Assembly (NCBI GenBank): GCA_022450155.1
Contig: JAKUQR010000002.1
Coordinates: 1-64,000, forward strand
Direction: 5' to 3'
Length of the DNA: 64,000 nt
DNA from: Gammaproteobacteria bacterium
GTDB taxonomy: Bacteria > Pseudomonadota > Gammaproteobacteria > Arenicellales > UBA868
Below are positions 53,349-62,419 of this stretch, in pieces; position 1 is the first letter of the stretch; each line of letters begins with the position of its first letter. The position numbers and the translations under genes are program-made. The notes under the pieces were generated by a model, which searched no databases, was not told the origin of the DNA, and worked only from the letters and a program-made list of their open reading frames with translations.

Positions 53349-53798
53349 TCATGACCGTTTATGACGCAGCTTTGACGCCACGAAATCTCTGTGCGGGATG
53401 TGGAGCAATCGCTGAATCTTACGCATCAAATGGACTTCATGATCGTCGAGACGCCGGTCAGCGTAGACCACCTGCCACATTCGATCGACCAGTAGGGTCC
53501 GCTCTTCGAGCGTCCAGTTGCGATTGATCAACCGAGTAAACCCATGCAGGTCGGTAGCATCTTTCACCTGGGACTGGGCCAGCGCAAGAAGTTCGTCGGC
53601 CTCAGTTTTTGTGAGTTCGAACTGTTCACTGACTAACTTCTGGATCAGCGTCTGTTCCTCTTGACCCAGGTCGTAATCCGCCATCGCGGTTTCATACATA
53701 AGGGCGGCCGCAGCGAGGCGCAGTTCGTGCTCAGTATCCTCGACGGCTTCGTTGCCCTCAATATGTTCTGAGAAAAACTGCCGGATTGCGTCAATCAT
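53349..53798 (-). CDS. TerB-like helical protein
   Basis: This 149-residue all-helical protein of the TerB / DjlA-N-terminal fold has ALMYETAMADYDLGQEEQTL and a repeat-like MWQVVYADRRLDDHEVHLMR, each ending in acidic metal-binding-type loops. TerB-like domains occur in tellurite resistance and stress proteins; stand-alone copies have unclear roles. It is 15 bases upstream of the GDPD gene and about 40 downstream of the ureohydrolase, so it is likely part of a minus-strand run. Confidence 0.82.
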   Translation of the reverse strand: MIDAIRQFFSEHIEGNEAVEDTEHELRLAAAALMYETAMADYDLGQEEQTLIQKLVSEQFELTKTEADELLALAQSQVKDATDLHGFTRLINRNWTLEERTLLVDRMWQVVYADRRLDDHEVHLMRKIQRLLHIPHRDFVASKLRHKRS

Positions 53799-53836
53799 GA
53801 GTGGATTTTGTCAAAACGTAGTCATGCACGCTTCGA

Positions 53837-54856
53837 TCATTTCTGATCGGCTTTGCTGGATAGCCGGGCTGCCATCAGACAAAGTATTTCCCACATCATC
53901 TGTGCCCCATTCAAAGCAGTGGTGTTCGCCGAATCGAATGGCGGTGAAACTTCAACCAGGTCACCTCCGACAATGTCGATACCCGTCAGCCCCCGCAGCA
54001 TCTGCTGAGCTTCGAAGCTGGTGAACCCACCGACTTCTGGCGTACCAGTGCCAGGGGCGTAAACCGGATCCATTCCGTCGACATCGAAACTCACATAAAC
54101 CGGACCATCGGAGACCACCTCCAAAGCTTTCTCGATAACCGCTTCAATACCCATGGCGTAGAGCTCTTCGATATGGATAACCGTCATGCCTGAGTCGTAG
54201 CTGAATCCCCATAGTGGCTCGGCTGGTCCACGTATGCCAATCTGAATTGTTCGCTGTGGATCCAGGGCACCGTCTTCTACTGCGACTCTGAAAGGCCCAC
54301 CGTGGTGATGCTTGTGACCAAACAGCTCCGGTCCGGTGTCGCAGTGCGCGTCGAAATGAATCATCCCTACGGGCTCGCCCAGTTGCCTGGAAATCGCTTT
54401 AAGTATGGGCAGACTGATACAGTGATCGCCACCGGCCGACAGCGGCATAATTCTGCTCTGGACTACCTTACTGTAGAAAGCCTCAATGTCTTCAATGGCT
54501 CGGTCAAGTACATAAACCCCTTCGATCGGCACATCACCCAGGTCAGCAACCTGGGCCGCATCATAAGGTTTGACCCCGGTCTGATGATTGATTCTGCCCA
54601 TCAGTGTTGACTGTTCACGCAGTGCCCTTGGACCGTGGCGAGCACCAGGGCGATTTGTGACGCCTCCGTCGAAAGGCACTCCAATAAGACCGATATCCGT
54701 ACCCGCCCATTCGGATTCCAGCTCACGTAGAGGCTGACGCATGAAAGTAGCGACGCCGGTGTATCTCGGGCGGTACACTTCTCCCCACGCCGCCAAGCGT
54801 TCCTCTGGAACACCACTCATCTGTTCAGGTTTATCGCTCAATCTGCCATTCTCCAA
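53837..54856 (-). CDS. Agmatinase/guanidinobutyrase-type ureohydrolase
   Basis: This 339-residue binuclear manganese enzyme removes urea from a guanidino compound. Metal motifs are present in order: SAGGDHCISLP, MIHFDAHCDTGPE and VSFDVDGMDPVYAPGTGTPE. The GVPFDGGVTNRPGARHGPRALRE block is typical of agmatinase-like proteins rather than arginase. Guanidinobutyrate, guanidinopropionate or agmatine are possible substrates. The first about 25 residues are variable. It is divergent from the NadR-like kinase gene. Confidence 0.9.
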   Translation of the reverse strand: MENGRLSDKPEQMSGVPEERLAAWGEVYRPRYTGVATFMRQPLRELESEWAGTDIGLIGVPFDGGVTNRPGARHGPRALREQSTLMGRINHQTGVKPYDAAQVADLGDVPIEGVYVLDRAIEDIEAFYSKVVQSRIMPLSAGGDHCISLPILKAISRQLGEPVGMIHFDAHCDTGPELFGHKHHHGGPFRVAVEDGALDPQRTIQIGIRGPAEPLWGFSYDSGMTVIHIEELYAMGIEAVIEKALEVVSDGPVYVSFDVDGMDPVYAPGTGTPEVGGFTSFEAQQMLRGLTGIDIVGGDLVEVSPPFDSANTTALNGAQMMWEILCLMAARLSSKADQK

Positions 54857-54902
54857 CTCACCAACAACACGTTGACCCTAACCATACAAAAAAAGACCCT
54901 CG

Positions 54903-55484
54903 GTGAAAAGTATTACGGCATTGCAACTGACAGGCTCATCTACCATAACCCAGTCAACACCGGTGTTGTTCAAGGTCGTTGTCACCGGTAGCGAATGTAC
55001 CGGAAAAACGACGCTGGCGCAGGCACTGGCAGAGCGTTTTGAAACGGCTTTCTCCACCGAGGGTGCCCGGGACTACCTGAATAAAGTGCAACGACCACTG
55101 TCTTTTGCAGATGTAGAGCCGATCGCACATCACCAGGTGTCACTTGAAGGACAAGCATTAGAACGAGCCGGAAATCTGGCTATCCTGGACACCGATCTGG
55201 TGTCGACGGTGATCTACAGCCGCCATTATTACGGCAGATGTAAGACCTGGATCACTGAAATGGCGGAATCACGGATGGCAGACCTTTACCTGGTGTGTGA
55301 TATTGACGTACCTTGGACTGAAGATGGACCGCAACGCGATCAAGGTGAACCGGAACAGCGCCTGCAACTGCATCAGACCTTTATCAGCGAACTCGACCGT
55401 ATTCAGGCTCGATATGAGATCCTGTCGGGTGGAGCAGATACACGACTTGAGCGTGCCACAACGATAATAGAGGCTCATTTATGA
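54903..55484 (+). CDS. NadR-like kinase/ATPase
   Basis: This 193-residue P-loop protein starts at GTG 54903. Walker A is VVVTGSECTGKTTLAQAL (about residues 26-42), a Walker-B-like block is LAILDTDLVSTVIYSRHYYG, and DLYLVCDIDVPWTEDGPQRD resembles the lid of the ribosylnicotinamide kinase domain of NadR. The nucleotidyltransferase and repressor domains of full NadR are missing. It may phosphorylate nicotinamide riboside or another small molecule. It overlaps the glutathione peroxidase gene by four bases (ATGA). Confidence 0.82.
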   Translation: MKSITALQLTGSSTITQSTPVLFKVVVTGSECTGKTTLAQALAERFETAFSTEGARDYLNKVQRPLSFADVEPIAHHQVSLEGQALERAGNLAILDTDLVSTVIYSRHYYGRCKTWITEMAESRMADLYLVCDIDVPWTEDGPQRDQGEPEQRLQLHQTFISELDRIQARYEILSGGADTRLERATTIIEAHL

Positions 55485-56140
55485 TTCACACCTATGCAAC
55501 GCTATCCCGTCCTAGATCAATCACTCCGCTCGGATTACTGTGGCGAATTGCTTGTGGGTATGGTCTGAACAGGTGGCAATTCGACGGTTTGATCATTAAT
55601 AAACTGAAGACGGTTAGCGTTGTGGTCACCACGCTGGTTTTATTAAACAATGTCGCCATTGCAGGGTGCCCGAAAAACCTGGATTTCACTAAACGATTTC
55701 TGGCCAGCGAGCACAGTGTGCATCTATGCCAGGCCTACGCAGGCAAAGTGTTGTTGGTGGTCAACACTGCCAGTTTTTGCGGCTTTACCAAACAATATCG
55801 CGGTCTTGAAGCTTTGTATCAACAGTATCGCGAAGCTGGTCTGGTCGTGCTCGGTTTCCCCTCAAATGATTTCTTCCAGGAACCTCGATCTGAAGACAAA
55901 GTGAGGGAATTCTGTTCACTCACTTACAATGTGAAGTTCCCGATGTTTGAAAAAACCCGCGTCGCGAAGCGCCATGCCGATCCGTTCTACCGGGCACTGG
56001 CGAATCAGTCAGGACACTACCCGAGGTGGAACTTTCACAAATACCTGCTCGACCGACAGGGTAATGTCGTCGCCAGCTATGGCAGTTCTGTACGACCTGA
56101 TGACAAATTACTGATCTCAACGATCGAATCGCACCTGTAG
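55481..56140 (+). CDS. Glutathione peroxidase family protein with an N-terminal extension
   Basis: This 219-residue thiol peroxidase has peroxidatic Cys100 in NTASFCGFTKQY and the conserved WNFHKYLLDRQGNVV block. The usual NQF catalytic glutamine motif reads FPSNDF here, with aspartate in place of glutamine. Residues 40-62 (INKLKTVSVVVTTLVLLNN) look like a secretion signal, so translation may start at the TTG at 55589, giving a periplasmic enzyme. The ATG at 55481 overlaps the NadR-like stop. It would reduce hydroperoxides, probably with thioredoxin rather than glutathione. Confidence 0.87.
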   Translation: MIHTYATLSRPRSITPLGLLWRIACGYGLNRWQFDGLIINKLKTVSVVVTTLVLLNNVAIAGCPKNLDFTKRFLASEHSVHLCQAYAGKVLLVVNTASFCGFTKQYRGLEALYQQYREAGLVVLGFPSNDFFQEPRSEDKVREFCSLTYNVKFPMFEKTRVAKRHADPFYRALANQSGHYPRWNFHKYLLDRQGNVVASYGSSVRPDDKLLISTIESHL

Positions 56141-56202
56141 CCACTCTTCTCTACAACGCCCCGGAACACCTCGCCCAAAACCATCATTAAAGGAGACTGT
56201 TT

Positions 56203-57030
56203 ATGGGTCGTGCGGTATTCACCGACCTTGATGGCACTTTGCTCGGATCGGACCAAAAACTCAGTCCGGCCAACCATGAAGTGCTGGAGGCACTCGGCCA
56301 GCACGGCATCCTACGCGTGGTAGTCACGGGCCGATCTCTTTTTTCCTGCCGGCGTGTTCTCGACAGGTCATTTCCAATTGATCTCCTGGTCACCTCATCG
56401 GGAGCTGGAATATTTTCATTCCCAAGATTTGAATTACTGTTTGACCAGGCGCTCACTGAAACTGAAGTCAGTGAGTCCATCGAGGTGCTAAACGCACTGA
56501 AACTCGACTTCATGGTGCACGATCCGGTGCCTGACAACCACCGCTTTCGCTGGTACCAGTACACAACCCACAACCCGGATTTCGCCCACCGCCTGACCTT
56601 GTACCAAGGCCATCACCGACCCATCGAAGCACTCGACAAATTTAGCAGGGCCTCAACCCAACTGGTGGCCATCAGTCTGCCCGAAGATAACGGCTGCGCT
56701 CTGGCGGATCTCAAGCAGAAACTCTCCTGGCTGACTGTTGTCCGAACCACCTCTCCGCTGGACCACCAGTCGACTTGGTACGAGATCTTTCCACGCAACG
56801 TCTCAAAATCTTCGGCGGCGGCGTGGGTCTGCAGTGAATTTAACCTGGATTCAAACAAAGTCTTTGCTGTCGGCAATGACTACAACGATCTCGATCTGTT
56901 GCGCTGGTGTACCCGGTCTCGTGTCGTGGCCAATGCACCAACTGAACTCACTTCCGAGTTCGAGGTCGTTGCAAGCCATGATGATGATGGCTTTGCCCAG
57001 GCCGTTGTCGAGTGGTTGAACAGTTTATAG
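56203..57030 (+). CDS. HAD-superfamily phosphatase (Cof/MPGP-like)
   Basis: This 275-residue haloacid-dehalogenase phosphatase with a C2-type cap has motif I AVFTDLDGTLLG, motif II VVVTGRS, and motif IV KVFAVGNDYNDLDLL. Size and the DYNDLDLL ending resemble Cof and mannosyl-3-phosphoglycerate phosphatases. It probably dephosphorylates a sugar phosphate. AAAGGAG stands seven bases before the ATG. The opposite strand of this gene carries no plausible product. It follows the glutathione peroxidase by 62 bases. Confidence 0.88.
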   Translation: MGRAVFTDLDGTLLGSDQKLSPANHEVLEALGQHGILRVVVTGRSLFSCRRVLDRSFPIDLLVTSSGAGIFSFPRFELLFDQALTETEVSESIEVLNALKLDFMVHDPVPDNHRFRWYQYTTHNPDFAHRLTLYQGHHRPIEALDKFSRASTQLVAISLPEDNGCALADLKQKLSWLTVVRTTSPLDHQSTWYEIFPRNVSKSSAAAWVCSEFNLDSNKVFAVGNDYNDLDLLRWCTRSRVVANAPTELTSEFEVVASHDDDGFAQAVVEWLNSL

Positions 57031-57118
57031 ATTGCTTTTTGTATCGGTCATTAACAGGGGCGCCCTACCGTAGTAAGATGACCAAATTATGGACAACTGT
57101 AGGATCCGGGAGATTCAG

Positions 57119-57704
57119 ATGAAACGAGTGCTCAAGTCTACGGTTCTTTTTTTTCATCTTGACGGGTATATCCTGGCAAGCAGGCGCATTCAATGAGACC
57201 GATCTACAAAAACTGAAGTCATCGTTGAAATGTTTTAAATGTGACCTCACAGCTGCAGACCTAGAAGGTGCTGTATTGCCCGGGGCGGACCTAACCGGGG
57301 CCGACCTGACCGAGGCCAATCTTTTCCGCACCAACCTGGCAGGGGCGACCTTGAGAAGTGCAGTCCTCACCAAATCCATACCGATGCTTACCAATCTGAC
57401 TGGCGCCGATCTTTCAGGGGTAAATCTGATAGAAGCCTATATGGAGGACGCCAATCTACAAGATGCGAATCTGACAGGAGCAGACCTGACCAAAGCCTAT
57501 CTGGAAGCCACAGATCTGACCGGTGCGAACCTAACGCAGGCCAATTTTACAGGCGCTTTTCTGGAAGGCGTCAACCTGGAAAACGCAGATCTGACAGATG
57601 CTGTCTTGACCGATACAAAACTGGACTGGGTCAAAAACCCAAACACAGCGATCCTGCGTAGAACCACAATGCCCGATGCAACAGTCAATAACTCAGGCTG
57701 TTGA
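57119..57704 (+). CDS. Pentapeptide-repeat protein with an out-of-frame signal peptide
   Basis: Beyond about residue 40, tandem A(D/N)LxX five-residue repeats run to near the end (for example GADLTGADLTEANL and ADLTKAYLEATDL), forming a right-handed quadrilateral beta helix. A ribosome-binding site (GGGAG) and ATG at 57119 start MKRVLKSTVLFF, but a run of eight T at 57147-57154 puts the rest out of frame. With seven T the reading becomes MKRVLKSTVLFFILTGISWQ..., a good signal peptide joined to the repeats. The body alone is open from a TTG at 57159. The protein is probably secreted. Function unknown; some relatives mimic DNA. Confidence 0.8.
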
Positions 57705-57748
57705 CGAGCCGAACCCCGTCTAATCCGCCCACGAGGCACCGAGAGTAT

Positions 57749-58504
57749 CTACCAGAGTAACTGCCCTTCAACGAACGCCCGCGCTTCTTGGGTCTTTGCG
57801 TGAGTCAAGAAATCCTCGCTCGCAGTCTGTTCTAGCAGCTGTCCCTGGTGTAGGAACAACACTTCATCGGCCAGTCTTCGGACCTGGCCAAGATCATGTG
57901 TAACCATGATGATTTTGCTACCGGCATTGCTGATCTGCTCGATTACATCTTCAATGGCAGCCGTTGCAGCAGGATCCAGATGCGCAGCCGGTTCATCCAG
58001 GAACAGCACTCGGGGGCGCAAGGCCCATGCTCTCGCCAGTACCAGGCGCTGCTGCTCACCACCGGACAGTACGCGCGCCTGTCTATGCGCAATACCAGTC
58101 AAACCCGTGGCTTCAAGTGCATCGTCTGCGCGTTGCCGGACATCCTTTTTTGCGACACCCCGAACCGATAGGGCATATTCCACATTGGCACGTGCACTTC
58201 GACGGAACAGCACAGGTTTCTGAAACACCATAGCCTGGCGCTGTCTCTGCTGGCGGGAAGAACCCGACGCCCACCGCACCGTTCCCGTTGTGGGCGACAG
58301 CAACCCATGGCAAAGCCGCAGCAATATACTCTTGCCAGCGCCGTTAGGCCCCACGATAAATGTTCGACCGCGGGCGCCCAACGAAAAACTGACGTCTTTG
58401 ATCAACCATTGCTCCCGGACACTGAATCCCAGCCCGTCGACAACAAGCGGCAATATGTGGACCGGGTCCTGGTTCATACTGTGATGATCTTCTGGGTCTG
58501 CCAT
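57749..58504 (-). CDS. ABC transporter ATPase, TupC-like
   Basis: This is a 251-residue nucleotide-binding protein with Walker A IVGPNGAGKSILLRLCHGL, signature VLSGGEQQRLVLARAW, Walker B VLFLDEPAAHLDP and an H-loop MVTHD. The sequence and the neighbouring permease resemble the tungstate (Tup) group. Translation probably starts at 58504 behind AGGGG within the end of the permease gene, eight bases away; 58477 is an alternative. It would drive oxyanion import. No binding protein is seen beside it. Confidence 0.87.
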   Translation of the reverse strand: MADPEDHHSMNQDPVHILPLVVDGLGFSVREQWLIKDVSFSLGARGRTFIVGPNGAGKSILLRLCHGLLSPTTGTVRWASGSSRQQRQRQAMVFQKPVLFRRSARANVEYALSVRGVAKKDVRQRADDALEATGLTGIAHRQARVLSGGEQQRLVLARAWALRPRVLFLDEPAAHLDPAATAAIEDVIEQISNAGSKIIMVTHDLGQVRRLADEVLFLHQGQLLEQTASEDFLTHAKTQEARAFVEGQLLW

Positions 58505-58512
58505 CTGTCGGT

Positions 58513-59217
58513 TTACCCCTGCTGTCTATCAATCAGCCATTGCACTGTAGAGGTTAGTCCGTTTATAGCAATGACAATGCACAACAATACGATACCAAGA
58601 CCCAGAGCCAGTGCCAGATTGCCTTTACTGGTTTCTAGCGCAATGGTCGTTGTCATCACCCGCGTCACATGATTGATGTTACCGCCGACAATAATGACCG
58701 CACCCACTTCGGCACTGGCTCGGCCGAACCCGGCCAAAACTGCCGTCAGCAGACTGTAACGCGCATCGACCAACAAAGTGGACATCGCGCGGAATGGGGT
58801 GACTCCCAGAGACTGTAACTGCTCGCGGTATTCACGATATAGATCTTCGATAGTCTGGCGCGTCAATGCAGCGATGATCGGCGTGATCAATACCGCCTGG
58901 GCGATAGTCATTGCGGTCGGGGTGTAGAGCAACCCGTATTCCCCCAAGGGCCCGGCTCGTGACAGCACGAGATAAACTGCAAGCCCGATGACAACGGGTG
59001 GCAGACCCATCATCGCGTTGAGAACAACGACAACACCGGACCTTCCGGGAAAACTTCCTATCGCAATTGCAGCACCCAGGGGCAGTCCAATCACGCTAGC
59101 GATGAACACTGCCACCAAACTAACCCGCAGCGACAACACGACGATCTCAACCAGATCGGGATCCAGCGAAATGATCAGATCAAGCGCGACGAATAATGAG
59201 GTTCCAAATTCGGTCAT
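58513..59217 (-). CDS. ABC permease, TupB-like
   Basis: This 234-residue inner-membrane permease has about five helices and an EAA-type loop (DLYREYREQLQSLGVTPFRA) before the helix pair. VLNAMMGLPPVVIGLAVYLVLS and GGNINHVTRVMTTTIALE are typical of tungstate TupB proteins. The partner ATPase follows on the same strand. The periplasmic tungstate-binding protein (TupA) is absent within the neighbouring genes; it would normally lie upstream, but argB lies there instead. Confidence 0.87.
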   Translation of the reverse strand: MTEFGTSLFVALDLIISLDPDLVEIVVLSLRVSLVAVFIASVIGLPLGAAIAIGSFPGRSGVVVVLNAMMGLPPVVIGLAVYLVLSRAGPLGEYGLLYTPTAMTIAQAVLITPIIAALTRQTIEDLYREYREQLQSLGVTPFRAMSTLLVDARYSLLTAVLAGFGRASAEVGAVIIVGGNINHVTRVMTTTIALETSKGNLALALGLGIVLLCIVIAINGLTSTVQWLIDRQQG

Positions 59218-59317
59218 AGATCAACCGTTTCGCCGCCTGGAACACTGGGTACGATCATTCACTGACGATCGTCTTAGCCGATCGATGCCCACTAACGCTG
59301 CCAACTGTCGACAATAG

Positions 59318-60235
59318 TCAGACGGACGACGGCTGAACGTTTCTTGATTCGCCGATCTGGGTACCCACGCCGCGGTTGGTGACCGTCTCAAGCAGAGTCG
59401 CATGCGGGACGCGACCATCACTGATCGTGGCCGTACGTACACCGCCGGCGACAGCCTCAAGAGCACACTGAACCTTGGGCAACATGCCGCCACTGATCAC
59501 ACCTTGCTCGATCAGATCCTGGGCCTCAGTCTCGCTCAGCAGTTCAAGCAACTGGTCATCTGAATTCAGCACACCCGGCGTATTGGTCAACAGAATGAGT
59601 TTTTCGGCCTTGAGCGTCACCGCCAACGAGCCGGCAACCGTGTCGGCATTGATGTTGTACGCCTTCCCATCAGTACCGGCGCCTATAGGTGCAATTACTG
59701 GGATAAAATTCGCCTGATCGAGAGTATGGACAACTTCTGGATTGATCTGTTCAATCTCACCCACCTGGCCAAGATCGATCACTTCACCTTTGTCACCAGA
59801 TTGGCCTTGCCGAAGTAACAGCTTTCGAGCCTGGATCATTCCGCCGTCCTTGCCCGACAAACCGACTGCTCGTCCACCCTGGGCATTGATCAGTGCCACG
59901 ATACTTTTGTTGACGAGCCCGCCCAATACCATTTCCACCACGTCAATGGTTTCCTGGTCAGTAACACGGAGTCCGTCCACGAACTCGCTCTTTTTGCCAA
60001 TCCGTTCGAGCAAAGTTCCGATCTGCGGGCCTCCTCCGTGAACCACCACTGGATTCATCCCGACCAGTTTCATCAGAACGACATCTCGGGCAAAGCCGCG
60101 CTTCAGTTCCTCGTCGACCATGGCGTTACCACCATACTTGATCACGATTGTCCTGCCATGAAAATGCTGAATATAAGGCAGCGTCTCGGCCAATACATTG
60201 GCGATGTCAGCTGGATTGTTTGTCTTGCCACTCAT
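59318..60235 (-). CDS. argB: Acetylglutamate kinase
   Basis: This 305-residue amino acid kinase phosphorylates N-acetylglutamate in arginine biosynthesis. [37 protein letters not shown] and [16 protein letters not shown] are signature blocks, and LTNTPGVLN with [14 protein letters not shown] completes the ATP and allosteric region. Length fits the arginine-sensitive hexameric or the simpler dimeric class; the N-terminal helix ([14 protein letters not shown]) suggests the hexameric, arginine-inhibited type. It stands alone, 100 bases from the TupB-like gene. Confidence 0.95.
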   Translation of the reverse strand: MSGKTNNPADIANVLAETLPYIQHFHGRTIVIKYGGNAMVDEELKRGFARDVVLMKLVGMNPVVVHGGGPQIGTLLERIGKKSEFVDGLRVTDQETIDVVEMVLGGLVNKSIVALINAQGGRAVGLSGKDGGMIQARKLLLRQGQSGDKGEVIDLGQVGEIEQINPEVVHTLDQANFIPVIAPIGAGTDGKAYNINADTVAGSLAVTLKAEKLILLTNTPGVLNSDDQLLELLSETEAQDLIEQGVISGGMLPKVQCALEAVAGGVRTATISDGRVPHATLLETVTNRGVGTQIGESRNVQPSSV

Positions 60236-60324
60236 ATCGAAAAGATCAACGAGATAGTCCCCGTTAAGGTCGAAGTATACAGGGTCGTTTTCCTGTTACG
60301 CCTTAGAGAAAATCACAACACGAA

Positions 60325-60348
60325 GAAGGGCCGGATGACCGGCCCTTC
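60325..60348 (-). terminator. Probable terminator after the small heat-shock gene
   Basis: A perfect ten-base-pair hairpin GAAGGGCCGG / CCGGCCCTTC with an ATGA loop lies 24 bases past the stop of the hsp20 gene. The sequence after it on the minus strand is T-rich but without a clean U-run (TTCGTGTTGTGATTTT), so termination strength is uncertain. Confidence 0.55.
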
Positions 60349-60372
60349 ATGCTGCTGACCTGGCTGTTTAGG

Positions 60373-60822
60373 TCAGTTGATCTTAACTTCAACCTGACGT
60401 GGCGCCAAAGGAGTCTTCTTGGGAATCGTCAATCTCAACACACCGTCCCGGTATTCTGCCGACACCTTGTCTTCTTCAATGTCTTCTCCAAGCCGAAGGG
60501 AACCCGAGTACTTTCCGGAATATCGCTCATGCCGGAGTACTTTTCTTTCGTTCTTGCTGACCTCATCTTTAGGCTCTGCACTGATCGTCAGCACGTTCTT
60601 GTCGATCGTAACTGACACCTCTTCCCGACTGATGCCGGGCATATCGGTAGTGACGACGTAGGCTGTGTCATCTTCGATGACATCCATTGCCAAACGACGA
60701 GAATCGGCGTTCGTGTTCCTGGTCGATACAGGTGAATCGTAGAATCCCCGCAGGATTCCGTCCACATCGGGAAAGAAGCCCCAGGGCAGCCTGCCGTCTG
60801 CAATTCTGACTAAGTTGTTCAT
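60373..60822 (-). CDS. Hsp20/alpha-crystallin small heat-shock protein
   Basis: This 149-residue chaperone holds unfolded proteins for later refolding. The alpha-crystallin domain covers about 45-140, with AYVVTTDMPGISREEVSVTI, RHERYSGKYSGSLRLGEDI and the C-terminal IPKK before the short tail. The N-terminus (RLPWGFFPDVDGILRGF) is typical. The ATG at 60822 is chosen for GGAGAG five bases upstream; 60834 is the longer form. A heat-shock-like promoter lies at 60880-60909. Confidence 0.93.
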   Translation of the reverse strand: MNNLVRIADGRLPWGFFPDVDGILRGFYDSPVSTRNTNADSRRLAMDVIEDDTAYVVTTDMPGISREEVSVTIDKNVLTISAEPKDEVSKNERKVLRHERYSGKYSGSLRLGEDIEEDKVSAEYRDGVLRLTIPKKTPLAPRQVEVKIN

Positions 60823-60879
60823 AATACTCTCCATAGTTTCGGCGTCAGTGCTTAATTGCTACAACGCCCTTCTGCCCTT

Positions 60880-60909
60880 ATATCTGGTGGCAAGCCAAGA
60901 AATTTCAAG
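60880..60909 (-). promoter_or_regulatory. Sigma-32-like heat-shock promoter
   Basis: On the minus strand CTTGAA (60909-60904) and CCAGATAT (60887-60880) are about 16 bases apart, close to the sigma-32 consensus CTTGAAA and CCCCATNT. It lies about 60 bases before the hsp20 ATG, a fitting place for a heat-shock promoter. Confidence 0.45.
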
Positions 60910-61038
60910 CCCCTTCACAGCCTGCGCTACCCAAACTCTTCTCTTTCTCATCGCACCCGGTTAGCTGGCCGTGGCGAAATTCAGCCCCTAGAATCAGCAG
61001 GGCTACGACCCTTGGTTCATAAAGAAGGAAGTTCAAGG

Positions 61039-62343
61039 ATGACTAAGACCTACGAAGTGGTCATTATCGGCGCCGGTATCATCGGCTCGGCCATAGGCTG
61101 TGGACTGGCGAGACGGGGTTGGCAAACACTGAACATAGATCGCCATTCCACATCCGGTCAGGGTTCCACCAGCAGTTCTGTTGCCATCGTCCGTACCCAC
61201 TACTCCACTCTGGAAGGCTCGGCCCTGGCCTGGGAAGGCACTCATTGCTGGGAAAACTGGCACGATCAGATCGGTGCTGAAGACCCGGCCGGTATGGCGG
61301 AGTTCAGACAAACTGGCGTACTGTCTCTCAAAACCGAAGAAAACGGGTATCTAAGAAAACAGATGTCAGTTTCCGATGAACTGGGCATCCCCTATGAAGA
61401 GTGGTCAGTAGAAAAGATCGCCAACAAGCTGCCCAGCTGGGAAACGAAGAAATTCGGCCCACCTGTATTGTCGATGCACGATCGGTTCGGGCACAACACC
61501 GGTCCCAGCATTGAAGGCGCCGTGCTGTTTCCACGTGGGGGCTACTGCAACGACCCAAGACTTGCTACTCACAATCTACAGGTCGCAACGGAGGCTGCGG
61601 GAGGCGCATTCCGATTTAATGCCGACGTCACTGCCATCGAAACTAATCGGGGTTGCGTAAGCGGTCTTGTGGTTAATGGTTCTGAGTCGATTGACTGCCC
61701 GGTGATAATTAATGCAGCCGGCCCGCATTCAGCTAGAATCAGCGAACTCGCCGGCGTTGCCAACAAAAGTCGAATCACTACTCGCGTGGTACGTCATGAA
61801 TACGTCCGCCTGCCACGGCCTGAGCGTTCCGATCCAGACGAACCAGACTTCATCACCTTTGACAACGACATTGGCAGTTATACCCGGCCGGACCTCGGCA
61901 ATACCATTCTGGCTGGCAGCGAAGGTACCGAGGCGGAAGGGGAGATAACAGCAGACCCGGATGACTTTGATCGCAATCTCAGCGACAAGGTGCTTGAACC
62001 GATTTACCGTCTAGCTCAGAGAATGCCCACGCTCGGGATTCCCAACAGTCCCAGTGGGATCGTTGACTTATGGGATGTCAGCGATGATTGGATTCCAATC
62101 TACGATCGCTCGGACCTATCGGGGTTCTACCTGGCCATCGGCACCAGCGGTAACCAGTTCAAAACAGCACCGGCCGTCGGTGAACTGATGGCCGAGCTCG
62201 TCATTGCCTGTGAAGCAGGCCAGGACCATGAACGTGACCCGGTCCAGTTTCACCTCTCACGTATCGGCCGCACGATCGGCCTGGATTTTTTCTCACGTAA
62301 TCGCGCAGTCAATTCGACCAGCAGCTTTTCGGTTCTGGCCTGA
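61039..62343 (+). CDS. FAD-dependent oxidoreductase (DAO family)
   Basis: This 434-residue flavoprotein resembles sarcosine oxidase beta / D-amino acid oxidase enzymes, which oxidise N-methylated or D-amino acids. The ADP-binding VIIGAGIIGSAIGCGLARRG fingerprint lies at about 8-27, RTHYSTLEGSALAWEGTHCW near 50-70, and a C-terminal IYDRSDLSGFYLAIGTSGNQF block is typical of the family. ATG 61039 is decided by AAGGAAG and by the fingerprint; upstream codons to 60856 are not family-like. The gene is divergent from hsp20. An XdhC-like gene follows 76 bases downstream. Confidence 0.9.
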   Translation: MTKTYEVVIIGAGIIGSAIGCGLARRGWQTLNIDRHSTSGQGSTSSSVAIVRTHYSTLEGSALAWEGTHCWENWHDQIGAEDPAGMAEFRQTGVLSLKTEENGYLRKQMSVSDELGIPYEEWSVEKIANKLPSWETKKFGPPVLSMHDRFGHNTGPSIEGAVLFPRGGYCNDPRLATHNLQVATEAAGGAFRFNADVTAIETNRGCVSGLVVNGSESIDCPVIINAAGPHSARISELAGVANKSRITTRVVRHEYVRLPRPERSDPDEPDFITFDNDIGSYTRPDLGNTILAGSEGTEAEGEITADPDDFDRNLSDKVLEPIYRLAQRMPTLGIPNSPSGIVDLWDVSDDWIPIYDRSDLSGFYLAIGTSGNQFKTAPAVGELMAELVIACEAGQDHERDPVQFHLSRIGRTIGLDFFSRNRAVNSTSSFSVLA

Positions 62344-62419
62344 AACAAGCAGAACTATTGTTATCCAGCCAGATGACTGTTGAATAGTGATCGACGTGAA
62401 GCACGATTAATTAAACAGT

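Noticed and set aside
57065-57394. Minus-strand open frame over the pentapeptide gene
   Set aside because: The repeated pattern is just the complement of the five-residue repeats.
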